The notes under the pieces are model-generated. The model did not search any database and was not told where the DNA came from. It saw only the letters and a list, made by a program, of their open reading frames with translations. Shown one piece after another: positions 1-6,775 of a stretch of 10,710 bases of DNA (position 1 is the first letter of the stretch; each line of letters begins with the position of its first letter). The stretch is from Candidatus Brocadiaceae bacterium (lineage in GTDB: Bacteria > Planctomycetota > Brocadiia > SM23-32). Location: contig JAUWZH010000073.1 in the NCBI GenBank assembly GCA_030615435.1, positions 1-10,710 on the forward strand. The letters run 5' to 3'. A program made the translations under genes and the position numbers.

Positions 1-2
1 CG

Positions 3-1454
3 CCCATCGACCGGCTGCACAAGACGAGACTGACCATCAACGGCGGCCGAGAGCTCAGGGGCGCGGTGCGACTCAGCGGCTCGAAGAACGCTTCCCTGCC
101 CATCATGGCGGCGGCCCTGCTGATGGAGGGACCCACACTCATAGTGGGAGCGCCCCGGCTGACGGACGTGGAAACGCTTCGCGTGACCCTCGGCGTCCTG
201 GGGGTGAAAAGCGAGTGGATGCCGGCACAGAAGACCCTGCCGTTTTCCGGCGCGTGTGGTCGGGCCCTGCGCCTGGAGCCGGTGAGCGAGCAGAACAGTG
301 AATGTCCCGACGACGGGACCCTCGACATGCGCGCGAGCATCTGCACCCTCGGGCCGCTGCTGGCCCGCCGGGGCCGGGCGAAGATCCCCATGCCGGGCGG
401 CTGCGGCATAGGCCCGCGGCCCATTGACCTGCACGTGAAGGGGCTGGAGGCGCTGGGGGCCGAGATCAGGGTCCGGCAGGGCTGCATCTGCGCCACCGCC
501 CGCCGTCTGAAGGGCGCGAGAGTCTACCTGAGAGGCCCTCGCGGCTCGACTGTTCTGGGCACGGCGAACGTGATGATGGCCGCCACCCTCGCCACGGGGA
601 CCACCGTTATCGAGCACGCCGCCTGCGAGCCTGAGATCCAGGACCTCGCGCGCTTCCTGAACCTCTGCGGTGCCTCCATCAGGGGGATCGGCACCGGCAC
701 CGTCGTGATTGAGGGCACGGGCGGAAAAGGCTGCCTGCCGGGGGGCTGCCACACGGTGATCCCGGATCGCATCGAGGCCGGCACCATGGCCTGCGCGGCG
801 GCCATCACCGGGGGCGACGTGGTGCTGGAGGGGGTGCGGGCGGACCACATGGCGGCGCTGATGAACACCATGCGGCGCATGGGGGTCCAGATCGAGTTGG
901 AAGGCACGCCCAGCCCCCGCGAGAATGCCCCGTTATCCCGATCCGCCTCGGAGCTGCCCGCCTCAGGGGCACGGCGCGTCGGGAGGATGCGGGTTCGCAG
1001 GACGGGACGCATGGGGGCGGCCGATTTCAGCGCCATGCCGTACCCCGGACTGCCCACCGACATGCAGCCGCAGCTCATGGCCCTGCTGTGCATAGCCGAC
1101 GGCACCAGTCTCATTACCGACCACGTCCACCCCGAGCGCTTCAGTCAGGTCACCGAGCTGAACAGGCTGGGGGCGGCCATCGCGCACGGCTCCTCGCCCG
1201 GACAGGCCGTGGTGCGCGGGCCGGCGCGGCTAACCGGCGCCACGATCACCGCGCAAGACCTGCGCTGCGGGGCGAGCCTGATTCTGGGTGGCCTTGCCGC
1301 CGAGGGCAAGACCGTGGTGGAGGACATGTACCACGTTGAGCGAGGTTACGAACGCATCGAAGAGAAGCTCTCCGCCCTCGGCGCCCACGTGCGCCGGGTG
1401 GCAGCGCCCGAAGCCGGCGAACAACACGAACGCCCGCGCCGCCTGGCCTCGTGA
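3..1454 (+). CDS. murA: UDP-N-acetylglucosamine 1-carboxyvinyltransferase MurA, 5' end cut by window edge
   Basis: MurA transfers enolpyruvate from PEP to UDP-GlcNAc in the cytoplasm, the first committed step of peptidoglycan synthesis. The frame is open from base 3 with no stop, and family-like sequence (TINGGRELRGAVRLSGSKNA) precedes the GTG at 66, so the true start lies at or beyond the left edge. Visible family signatures are the substrate-site lysine in SGSKNA, MRASICTLGPLLARRG, and the catalytic loop GGCGIGPRPIDLH. Its cysteine codon at 402-404 matches E. coli Cys115, the residue alkylated by fosfomycin, and its arginine matches Arg120. Also present are PGLPTDMQ with the catalytic aspartate and DLRCGASLILGG with the arginine matching Arg397, followed by YHVERGYERIEEKLSALGA. 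The protein is longer than the usual 417-430 residues. It has a low-complexity insert encoded near 903-977, a longer stretch before MRAS, and a short charged C-terminal tail. Identification is firm. Confidence 0.96.
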   Translation, partial: PIDRLHKTRLTINGGRELRGAVRLSGSKNASLPIMAAALLMEGPTLIVGAPRLTDVETLRVTLGVLGVKSEWMPAQKTLPFSGACGRALRLEPVSEQNSECPDDGTLDMRASICTLGPLLARRGRAKIPMPGGCGIGPRPIDLHVKGLEALGAEIRVRQGCICATARRLKGARVYLRGPRGSTVLGTANVMMAATLATGTTVIEHAACEPEIQDLARFLNLCGASIRGIGTGTVVIEGTGGKGCLPGGCHTVIPDRIEAGTMACAAAITGGDVVLEGVRADHMAALMNTMRRMGVQIELEGTPSPRENAPLSRSASELPASGARRVGRMRVRRTGRMGAADFSAMPYPGLPTDMQPQLMALLCIADGTSLITDHVHPERFSQVTELNRLGAAIAHGSSPGQAVVRGPARLTGATITAQDLRCGASLILGGLAAEGKTVVEDMYHVERGYERIEEKLSALGAHVRRVAAPEAGEQHERPRRLAS

Positions 1455-1527
1455 CAGGCCGGCCATTGCGCCGGGATGTAATGCCACCAGTGGACGATTC
1501 TACGCCCGGTATATGCGCCGTTGGGGA

Positions 1528-1550
1528 GGCGGGCGAAACGCGCGCCCGTC
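1528..1550. terminator. Possible hairpin between the convergent murA and HD-GYP genes
   Basis: The arms GGCGGGCG (1528-1535) and CGCCCGTC (1543-1550) pair over 8 bp with one G-U when read as + strand RNA, around a 7-nt loop. The hairpin sits between the stops of two convergent genes, where a terminator would be expected. No U tract follows on either strand, so intrinsic termination is doubtful. The rest of the 163-nt gap shows nothing I can interpret. Confidence 0.3.
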
Positions 1551-1617
1551 CACCGCTGAAGGAGACATCTTGCGTGGATGTGGTTTGCTGCTCGGCCGGT
1601 CCCCGGCAGAGTCTCTT

Positions 1618-2484
1618 TCACCCGGCGGGTTCGCTCTCCTTTTCCTCGTCGAACGTGAAACCCTTCTCAGTGAAAAGCATGACGCAGGCGTCTACGACTT
1701 CCGGGTCATAGAGGGTTCCTTTCTTCTCCGATATATCCGCCAGTGCCTTGTCAATGCCGAGGGCCGGTCGGTAAGGCCGTTCGTGGGCCATGGCTTCCAC
1801 GACGTCCGCCACGGTCAGGATTTTGGCCTCCAGCAAGATGGATTCGCCGGAGAGGCCCTCGCCGTAACCGGAGCCGTCTACCCTCTCGTGGTGTTGCTGT
1901 ACTATCCGGGCAACGGGCGTGGGGAACTCTATTGAGCCGAGTATCTCGGATCCGGCGCCGGCGTGGCTCTTGATGATTTCGAATTCCCTTTCGGTCAGCG
2001 GTTCGGTCTTGTTGAGGATCTCGCCGGGGACCTGGATTTTCCCGACGTCGTGCACGGTCGCGGCGAGCACGAGCCCGTCAATTCGCTCTTCCGCAAGCCC
2101 CAGCACCTCGCCGATGGCACGGGCCAGGTGTGCCACGCGCCGCTCGTGCCCGCCTATGTAAGGATCGTGCGCCTCGAGTTGGGCCACGAGGCTTTCGACC
2201 GTCTGGAACAGGACCTTTCGCATTCCGTGCTCGTGCTGTGCCAGGACATTTTGCTCGTGGGTTAGTAGGTAAAGGGTGTGAAACGAATAAAGGGTCAGCA
2301 CCGCCAACCACAGGAAGAAGTAGACCAGGACCCGCAAGGAAGGCGCCACGCGGTAGTACTGCTCGATCATGAACAGGAGATACAGGATGGTGAACATGGA
2401 CAAGGACAAAGCGCCGATGAACACCATGCTGGTTCTCGTGACGGAGCTCTGCCAGCCCTTCAGTTGTTGTATGGTCGCGCGCAT
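1618..2484 (-). CDS. Membrane-anchored HD-GYP domain protein, probable cyclic-di-GMP phosphodiesterase
   Basis: HD-GYP proteins hydrolyse the second messenger cyclic-di-GMP. From the ATG at 2484 the product is 288 residues. Two hydrophobic segments at about residues 18-42 and 50-74 form a minimal membrane anchor with almost no loop for ligand sensing. A short linker follows, then an HD-GYP domain at about 90-275. Visible metal-site residues are His113 (GGHERRVAHLA), His145-Asp146 (TVHDVGKI), His174 (KSHAGAGSEIL), His198-His199 (QQHHERVDGSGY) and Asp227 (ILTVADVVEAM). The GYP signature reads GYG (206-208), but all histidine and aspartate ligands are kept, so activity is plausible. No receiver or PAS domain is present. 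I chose the ATG because GGAG lies 9 nt upstream. A TTG at 2499, 12 nt from a better GGAGG, would add five residues. The gene stands alone, convergent to murA and divergent from the dehydrogenase gene. Confidence 0.92.
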   Translation of the reverse strand: MRATIQQLKGWQSSVTRTSMVFIGALSLSMFTILYLLFMIEQYYRVAPSLRVLVYFFLWLAVLTLYSFHTLYLLTHEQNVLAQHEHGMRKVLFQTVESLVAQLEAHDPYIGGHERRVAHLARAIGEVLGLAEERIDGLVLAATVHDVGKIQVPGEILNKTEPLTEREFEIIKSHAGAGSEILGSIEFPTPVARIVQQHHERVDGSGYGEGLSGESILLEAKILTVADVVEAMAHERPYRPALGIDKALADISEKKGTLYDPEVVDACVMLFTEKGFTFDEEKESEPAG

Positions 2485-2585
2485 TTTCCTCTGCTCCAAT
2501 GCCGGGGCTTTCCTCCGGAGAGGGTCTGATTCCCACGCCGCCGGATACGCCCCGATGTCAGCTCGAACGCATCGTCACGCCAATT

Positions 2586-2615
2586 ATTCTTCAATTTTCT
2601 TGACCCCTCTGTCAA
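2586..2615 (-). promoter_or_regulatory. Candidate sigma70-type promoter for the HD-GYP gene
   Basis: On the minus strand a perfect TTGACA (2615 down to 2610) is followed after 18 nt by AAGAAT (2591 down to 2586), a 4/6 match to TATAAT. A closer-looking AATAAT (2588 down to 2583) sits at 21 nt, which is too far for standard spacing. Transcription would begin near 2580, giving a leader of about 95 nt. The perfect -35 in a locally AT-rich patch makes this plausible, but the weak -10 keeps confidence moderate. Confidence 0.45.
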
Positions 2616-2616
2616 G
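2599..2616. repeat. 6-6-6 inverted repeat over the HD-GYP -35 element, possible operator
   Basis: CTTGAC (2599-2604) and GTCAAG (2611-2616) form a perfect 6-bp inverted repeat around a 6-bp spacer. The right arm overlaps the minus-strand TTGACA. A dimeric regulator bound here would block that promoter. No regulator gene lies in the window, so the function is inference, and the symmetry could follow partly by chance from the -35 sequence. Confidence 0.35.
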
Positions 2617-2742
2617 CTGTTTGCGAGGCGCGCTGAGCGGGCACCGTCGTTCATCTCCTCGTCCCCGCTCGACCCGGTGCTTGCACCAGCACTGAGCTTA
2701 GCGCCCACGCCTGCACTTTGCAACCGCGCTGAGCCGCTGCGA

Positions 2743-2770
2743 TTGCCAGAACGGGGCTGGAGAATATAAT
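2743..2770 (+). promoter_or_regulatory. Candidate sigma70-type promoter for the dehydrogenase (and probably mnmE)
   Basis: TTGCCA (2743-2748, 5/6 to consensus) is followed after 16 nt by a perfect TATAAT (2765-2770). Transcription would start near 2777, leaving a leader of about 60 nt before the ATG at 2836. It lies upstream of the only rightward gene pair and is the best promoter match in the divergent gap. If used, it also argues against translation from the ATG at 2779, which would be almost leaderless. Confidence 0.6.
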
Positions 2771-2835
2771 GAGGAGGAATGAAACCGGCTGTATGTCGCC
2801 CCGGCATCTCTGAAATCAGAAAGGGAAGCACTGCG

Positions 2836-4143
2836 ATGCCTACGCAAACCGTGGCGCTGAGAATCTACGGGCGCAGGGATTTGAGGCTCGAGGATTTCGA
2901 GCTGCCTGAGCCGACCCGGGACGAGATAGTGGCGCAGGTGGTCTCCAACAGCATCTGCATGTCCTCTCACAAGGCTGCCGAGCAGGGCCCCGCCCACAAG
3001 CGCGTCCCCGAGAACTGCGCCGAGGAGCCGACCATCATCGGGCACGAGTTCGCGGGGCGGCTGTTGTGGGTGGGCCGCAAGTGGGCCGGCCGTTTCGAGC
3101 GGGGGCAAAAATTCAGCATCCAGCCCGCCCTCAACTACAAGGGCTCGCCCGATGCGCCCGGCTATTCCTTCCGCTGGATCGGCGGCAATGCCCAGAAGGT
3201 CCTCATCCCCCGGGAAGTGATGGCCATGGACTGCCTGCTGCCCTACCAGGGAGACGCGTTCTTCAAGGCCTCGCTCGCCGAACCGATGTCATGCATCGTG
3301 GGGGCATTCCGCGCGCAGTGGCATTACGCGCAGCCCGGCCAGTACGAGCACCGGATGGGCATCGTGGAGGGAGGCAACTGCGCCCTGCTCGCCGCCGCCG
3401 GCCCGATGGGGCAGGGCGCCGTTGATTACGCGCTGCACGGCGACCGACGGCCGGGCCTGCTGCTGGTAACCGATGTTGATCCGGAGCGGCTCGCACGCGC
3501 GCGGAGGCTCTATCCGGAGGAACGCGCCGCCGGCGAAGGCGTGCGGCTGGTTTACCTCAACCCCGAGGAGCTGCCCGCCGGACAGGGGGCGGTGGCGCGC
3601 TTCGTGCGCGAGCTCACCGGCGGGGAGATGATGGACGACGTCTACGTGTTTTTCCCCCACCCAGCCGTCATCGAGCAGGCCGACGCGATGCTGGGCAGGG
3701 GCGGATGCCTGAACTTCTTCGCCGGCCCACAGGACAGGGAATTCAAGGCCCCCGTCAACTTCTACAACGTGCACTACGAGCGCCACCACTTGCTCGGCAC
3801 CAGCGGCGGGAACACAGAGGACATGCGCATCTCGCTCAGGCTCATGAGCGAGGGCCGGCTCAACCCCGCGAGCATGATAACCCACGTGGGCGGGCTGGAT
3901 TCCGCAGCCGAGACCATCCTCGCCCTTCCCGACATCCCGGGCGGCAAGAAGTTGGTCTACACCCACGTGAAGATGCCGATGACGGCTATCGAAGAGTTGG
4001 GGGCCAAGGCCGAGGAGGCCGACGAGCCGCTCAGGAGCGTCTTCGCGGAGCTGGACCGCATCTGCCGTCAGCACGGGGGCCTGTGGTGCAGCGAGGCGGA
4101 GGAGTTCTTGCTCTCGCGGGAGGAAACTCGCTTCGAGACGTGA
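2836..4143 (+). CDS. Zinc-type medium-chain alcohol dehydrogenase, L-sorbose-1-phosphate reductase (SorE)-like
   Basis: This is a 435-residue medium-chain dehydrogenase/reductase. The best family match I recognise is the SorE group, NAD(P)H-dependent reductases of L-sorbose 1-phosphate: VVSNSICMSSHKAAEQG, HKRVPEN, IIGHEFAG, FSIQPALNYKGSPDAPGYS, FFKASLAEPMSCIVGAF, HRMGIVEGGN and LNFFAGP. Candidate catalytic-zinc residues are Cys41, His70-Glu71 and Glu149/Cys153. The four-cysteine structural-zinc lobe of classical alcohol dehydrogenases is absent. The Rossmann fold carries AAGPMGQG (187-194) and Asp213, the position that usually contacts the cofactor ribose. The ATG at 2836 gives the normal family N-terminus (MPTQTVALRIYG), with AAGGGAAG 7 nt upstream. 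An in-frame ATG at 2779 has its GAGGAGG only 1 nt away, too close to serve it. No sugar phosphotransferase or sorbose genes lie nearby, so the substrate is uncertain. mnmE follows after 48 nt, so the two may be co-transcribed. Confidence 0.88.
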   Translation: MPTQTVALRIYGRRDLRLEDFELPEPTRDEIVAQVVSNSICMSSHKAAEQGPAHKRVPENCAEEPTIIGHEFAGRLLWVGRKWAGRFERGQKFSIQPALNYKGSPDAPGYSFRWIGGNAQKVLIPREVMAMDCLLPYQGDAFFKASLAEPMSCIVGAFRAQWHYAQPGQYEHRMGIVEGGNCALLAAAGPMGQGAVDYALHGDRRPGLLLVTDVDPERLARARRLYPEERAAGEGVRLVYLNPEELPAGQGAVARFVRELTGGEMMDDVYVFFPHPAVIEQADAMLGRGGCLNFFAGPQDREFKAPVNFYNVHYERHHLLGTSGGNTEDMRISLRLMSEGRLNPASMITHVGGLDSAAETILALPDIPGGKKLVYTHVKMPMTAIEELGAKAEEADEPLRSVFAELDRICRQHGGLWCSEAEEFLLSREETRFET

Positions 4144-4191
4144 GCGCCGCCGGCCTGACGGAAGCCCCCCTCGGTCACAACCACTCCGAAG

Positions 4192-5616
4192 ATGACCGAT
4201 ACCGACACCATCGTCGCCGTGTCAACGCCGGCGGGCTACGCCCTGCGGGCGATCGTCCGGCTGAGCGGGCCGGCGGCCCTGGCGGTCGTGGGTCGCCGGT
4301 TTCGACCTGAAGGTCCTGTTGACTGGGAGCGCACCTTCCGCGCGACGCGAGGGGTGCTGACGCTGATCGAGGACCGCCTGGAAGTGCCCGTGACGGTCTA
4401 CGTGATGCGCGCGCCGCGTTCCTATACTCGGGAGGACGTGGTCGAGCTGCACCTGCCGGGCTCCCCCGCGCTGCTGGACATCGTCCTGGACGACCTGCTG
4501 GGCGAGGGCGAGGAGGTCCTCCGGCTCGCCCGGCCAGGCGAGTTCACCCAGCGCGCCTACCTGAACGGGCGCATTGACCTGGCGCAGGCCGAGGCGGTGC
4601 TCGCCGTCGTGCGCGCGCGCAACGAGGCGGAGTTGCTCGCCGCCGGCGCCAGGCTCGGGGGAAGCGTCTCGGCGCAGTGCGCTGAGGCCCAGGACGCACT
4701 GGCCGGGCTGCGGGCGGAGGTTGAGGCGGCCCTGGACTTCGCAGAGCACGGAATCGAACTCATCGGGCGGGAGGAGTTCCTGGCGCGGGCCGAGCGCATC
4801 CGCGAGCGCCTGGAGGGGGAAGTGCGGAAAGGGCGCGGCGAGCTCGCCAGTGACGGGCGCCTGCGCGTGGTGCTGTGTGGGCCGCCGAACTCCGGGAAGT
4901 CCAGCCTCCTGAACCGACTCGCGGGCCGGGAGGTGGCCCTTGTGCACGAGACCCCCGGCACGACCCGCGACCACATCCGCAGTGAAATCGAGGTGCAGGG
5001 GGTCTACTTCACCGTGACGGACACGGCCGGTCTGACGCCGAGCGGGCCGGACGAGTTCGAGGCGCAGCCCGCGGCCGCGTCGGTCGGGGAGGTGGAAGCG
5101 GCCGCCGCCCGCCGCGCGCGGGAGCTTGCCCGCCGGGCGCAGCTCGTCGTCCTGGTGTTGGATGGCTCCCGTGCGCTCGAACCGGGGGAGCTGGGAGTTG
5201 CCCGCGGCCTGGACCGCGCGCGCGTGCTGTGCGTGGTCAACAAGTGCGACCTGCCCCAGGTGCTCGACGAACGGAGGCTGGCCGACGCCGGGCTGGCGGG
5301 CGAGGTGGTGCACCTCTCGGCCCTCACCGGCGAGGGGCTGGACGGGCTGCGGCAGGCCCTGGGCCGCGTGGTGCTGGAGGGGAGGCTCGACGGCTCGGCG
5401 GCTGACTGCCTGTTCAACGCCAGGCAGAGGGAGGCGGTGCGCCGCGCCCTGCGCCATCTGAGGGAAGCGCAGGAGACCGTGCGGCAGGGGCTGGGCTACG
5501 AGTTCACCGCCTTCGAGCTGCGCGAGGCGACCGACGCCCTCGGAGAGGTCACCGGAGAGGTCGGCGCGCAGGAGGTGCTGGACCGCATCTTCAGCCGTTT
5601 CTGCATCGGGAAGTAA
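4192..5616 (+). CDS. mnmE: tRNA uridine-5-carboxymethylaminomethyl modification GTPase MnmE
   Basis: MnmE works with MnmG (GidA) to modify the wobble uridine (position 34) of certain tRNAs, using GTP and a methylene-tetrahydrofolate carbon. The 474-residue protein shows the family order. The N-terminal folate-binding domain starts DTIVAVSTPAG; then comes a helical domain with PGEFTQRAYLNGRIDLAQAEAV. The inserted G domain carries G1 GPPNSGKSS (230-238), G2 TPGTTRD (254-260), G3 DTAG (277-280), G4 NKCD (350-353) and G5 SALTG (376-380). The C-terminus is FCIGK, with catalytic Cys471. Oddities: the usual GEDVxE...HGG segment reads REDVVELHLPGS (80-91). After DTAGL the protein has an alanine-rich insert (about 291-306) in place of the usual short link to the GI.R motif, although a glutamate near the E. 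coli Glu282 position is kept (GPDEFE). No strong ribosome-binding site is visible. Translation probably depends on read-through from the gene upstream. Confidence 0.96.
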   Translation: MTDTDTIVAVSTPAGYALRAIVRLSGPAALAVVGRRFRPEGPVDWERTFRATRGVLTLIEDRLEVPVTVYVMRAPRSYTREDVVELHLPGSPALLDIVLDDLLGEGEEVLRLARPGEFTQRAYLNGRIDLAQAEAVLAVVRARNEAELLAAGARLGGSVSAQCAEAQDALAGLRAEVEAALDFAEHGIELIGREEFLARAERIRERLEGEVRKGRGELASDGRLRVVLCGPPNSGKSSLLNRLAGREVALVHETPGTTRDHIRSEIEVQGVYFTVTDTAGLTPSGPDEFEAQPAAASVGEVEAAAARRARELARRAQLVVLVLDGSRALEPGELGVARGLDRARVLCVVNKCDLPQVLDERRLADAGLAGEVVHLSALTGEGLDGLRQALGRVVLEGRLDGSAADCLFNARQREAVRRALRHLREAQETVRQGLGYEFTAFELREATDALGEVTGEVGAQEVLDRIFSRFCIGK

Positions 5617-5640
5617 GGGGGGGACGGGGCGTGCGGCGGG

Positions 5641-6672
5641 CTACAGCTCGGCCGGGCCGGACTCTTCGGCAGGGGCCGCCTTGAGCCGCTCCAGCACCTC
5701 CAGAATCCGGCCCACGAGCCGCCGCAGCCCGCGGCCGGTAACGGCGCTGATCGGCATCACTTCCACCGCAAGCCCGTCTTGCAGCTTCTTCAGACCGTCC
5801 TCCGCCCCGGACAGGTCCATCTTGTTGGCGGCGACGATTTCGAGCTTCTCGGCGAGGTCCCTGCTGAAGAGGCGCAGTTCCTCGCGCACGTCGTGGTAGG
5901 TCTGCACGGGGTCCGAACCGTCCGCCGGCGCAGCGTCCACGAGGTGCACGAGCATGCGCGTGCGTTCGATGTGCTTGAGGAACTCGTCGCCGAGCCCCTT
6001 TCCCTCGTGTGCCCCCTGGATCAGCCCCGGCAGGTCCGCCACGGTGAAGCGCCGGTACGCCTCGGCGTCCACGATGCCGAGCTGGGGCTCCAGCGTCGTG
6101 AAGGGGTAGGATGCAACGCGGGGATGGGCGGCGCTGATGTGCGAGAGCAGAGTTGACTTGCCGGCGTTCGGCTCGCCGATCAGGCCGACGTCCGCTATGA
6201 GCTTGAGCTCCAGGCGGAGGCGGCGCTCCCTGCCGGGAGTGCCAGCGTCGAATCTGGTGGGGGCCTGGTTGACGGGCGTGGCGAAGCGGGCATTGCCGCG
6301 GCCCCCCCGACCGTGCCTCGCCACCACGATGCGCTGCCCGTGTTCGGTGAAGTCCTTCAGGATCAGGCCCGAATCGCGGTCGCGCACGATGGTGCCTACG
6401 GGGAGTTTGATGACGAGGTCCTCGCCGTTGGCGCCCGTCCTGTTCTTGCTGGTGCCGGGCCGGCCGTCTGCGGCGACGTAATGGGACTTCGAGACGAGGT
6501 CCAGCAAGGTGCCGAGGTTCTCGTCGGCCTCCATGATGATGTCGCCGCCGTCTCCGCCGTCACCCCCGTCGGGGCCGCCCCTGGGCACGTATTTCTCCCG
6601 CCGGAAGCTGGCGCACCCACTGCCCCCGTCCCCGGCCTTCACGTAGATGTCGGCTTCGTCTACGAAATGCAT
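5641..6672 (-). CDS. obg: Obg family GTPase (ObgE/CgtA), ribosome assembly factor
   Basis: Obg is an essential GTPase that binds the large ribosomal subunit during late assembly and links it to growth and stringent-response signals. From the ATG at 6672 the protein is 343 residues and begins MHFVDEADIYVKAGDGG, the standard start of the glycine-rich Obg fold (about 1-158; RGGPDGGDGGDGGDI at 31-45). The G domain follows with G1 GEPNAGKST (166-174), switch I YPFTTLEPQLG (189-199), G3 DLPGL (213-217), G4 NKMD (283-286) and G5 SAVTGRG (309-315). The variable C-terminal OCT domain is absent, as in many shorter homologues. The frame stays open upstream to 6840 but that part has no family similarity. 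No clear Shine-Dalgarno sequence precedes the ATG. It is third in the rplU-rpmA-obg operon and ends 24 bp from the convergent mnmE stop. Confidence 0.96.
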   Translation of the reverse strand: MHFVDEADIYVKAGDGGSGCASFRREKYVPRGGPDGGDGGDGGDIIMEADENLGTLLDLVSKSHYVAADGRPGTSKNRTGANGEDLVIKLPVGTIVRDRDSGLILKDFTEHGQRIVVARHGRGGRGNARFATPVNQAPTRFDAGTPGRERRLRLELKLIADVGLIGEPNAGKSTLLSHISAAHPRVASYPFTTLEPQLGIVDAEAYRRFTVADLPGLIQGAHEGKGLGDEFLKHIERTRMLVHLVDAAPADGSDPVQTYHDVREELRLFSRDLAEKLEIVAANKMDLSGAEDGLKKLQDGLAVEVMPISAVTGRGLRRLVGRILEVLERLKAAPAEESGPAEL

Positions 6673-6691
6673 CGGCTGCCGTGGGGAATAA

Positions 6692-6744
6692 GATTCTCGA
6701 TTTTGAGGGACAGGGCCCCCGCAGCGAATCGAAAATCGGGGATC
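6692..6744 (-). other. Stem-loop between rpmA and obg, possible attenuator or processing site
   Basis: In the 103-nt gap between rpmA and obg, the minus-strand arms GATCCCCGATTTT (6744-6732) and AAAATCGAGAATC (6704-6692) pair over 13 positions with two mismatches, around a 27-nt loop that itself contains GGGCCC. A short T-rich stretch (TTATT) follows. It could lower obg expression relative to L21/L27 or mark an mRNA end, but it is not a canonical terminator. Confidence 0.4.
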
Positions 6745-6775
6745 GTCAGAGCGCTCCGGCAGGCGGGAGGGGCCC

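Larger units (their letters stand above)
2485..2835. other. Divergent intergenic region, about 350 bp
   Basis: This gap separates two divergent genes. It holds a candidate promoter for each (separate entries), a palindrome over the leftward -35 element, and an AT-rich patch at about 2581-2603 that stands out in this GC-rich DNA. A 10-base direct repeat, CGCGCTGAGC, occurs at 2629-2638 and 2725-2734. I see no convincing gene or structured RNA here. Confidence 0.6.

Noticed and set aside
2629..2734. Direct repeat CGCGCTGAGC, two copies 96 bp apart
   Set aside because: A 10-base match in GC-rich DNA is not distinctive, and neither copy aligns with a promoter element.
2793..2813. Six-codon mini-frame (MSPRHL, stop) in the dehydrogenase leader
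   Set aside because: Too short and 15 nt from the nearest Shine-Dalgarno-like sequence; no attenuator structure around it.
2779..2835. Dehydrogenase start at the ATG at 2779
   Set aside because: The Shine-Dalgarno-like GAGGAGG is only 1 nt away, the predicted transcript would begin about there, and SorE-like proteins start at the MPTQTVALRIYG position.
3289..4074. Open frame on the - strand (261 codons) opposite the dehydrogenase gene
   Set aside because: Antisense to a well supported dehydrogenase and without recognisable motifs.
4222..5457. Long open frame on the - strand (411 codons) opposite mnmE
   Set aside because: Antisense shadow of a gene with all MnmE motifs; no domain or ribosome-binding site recognised.
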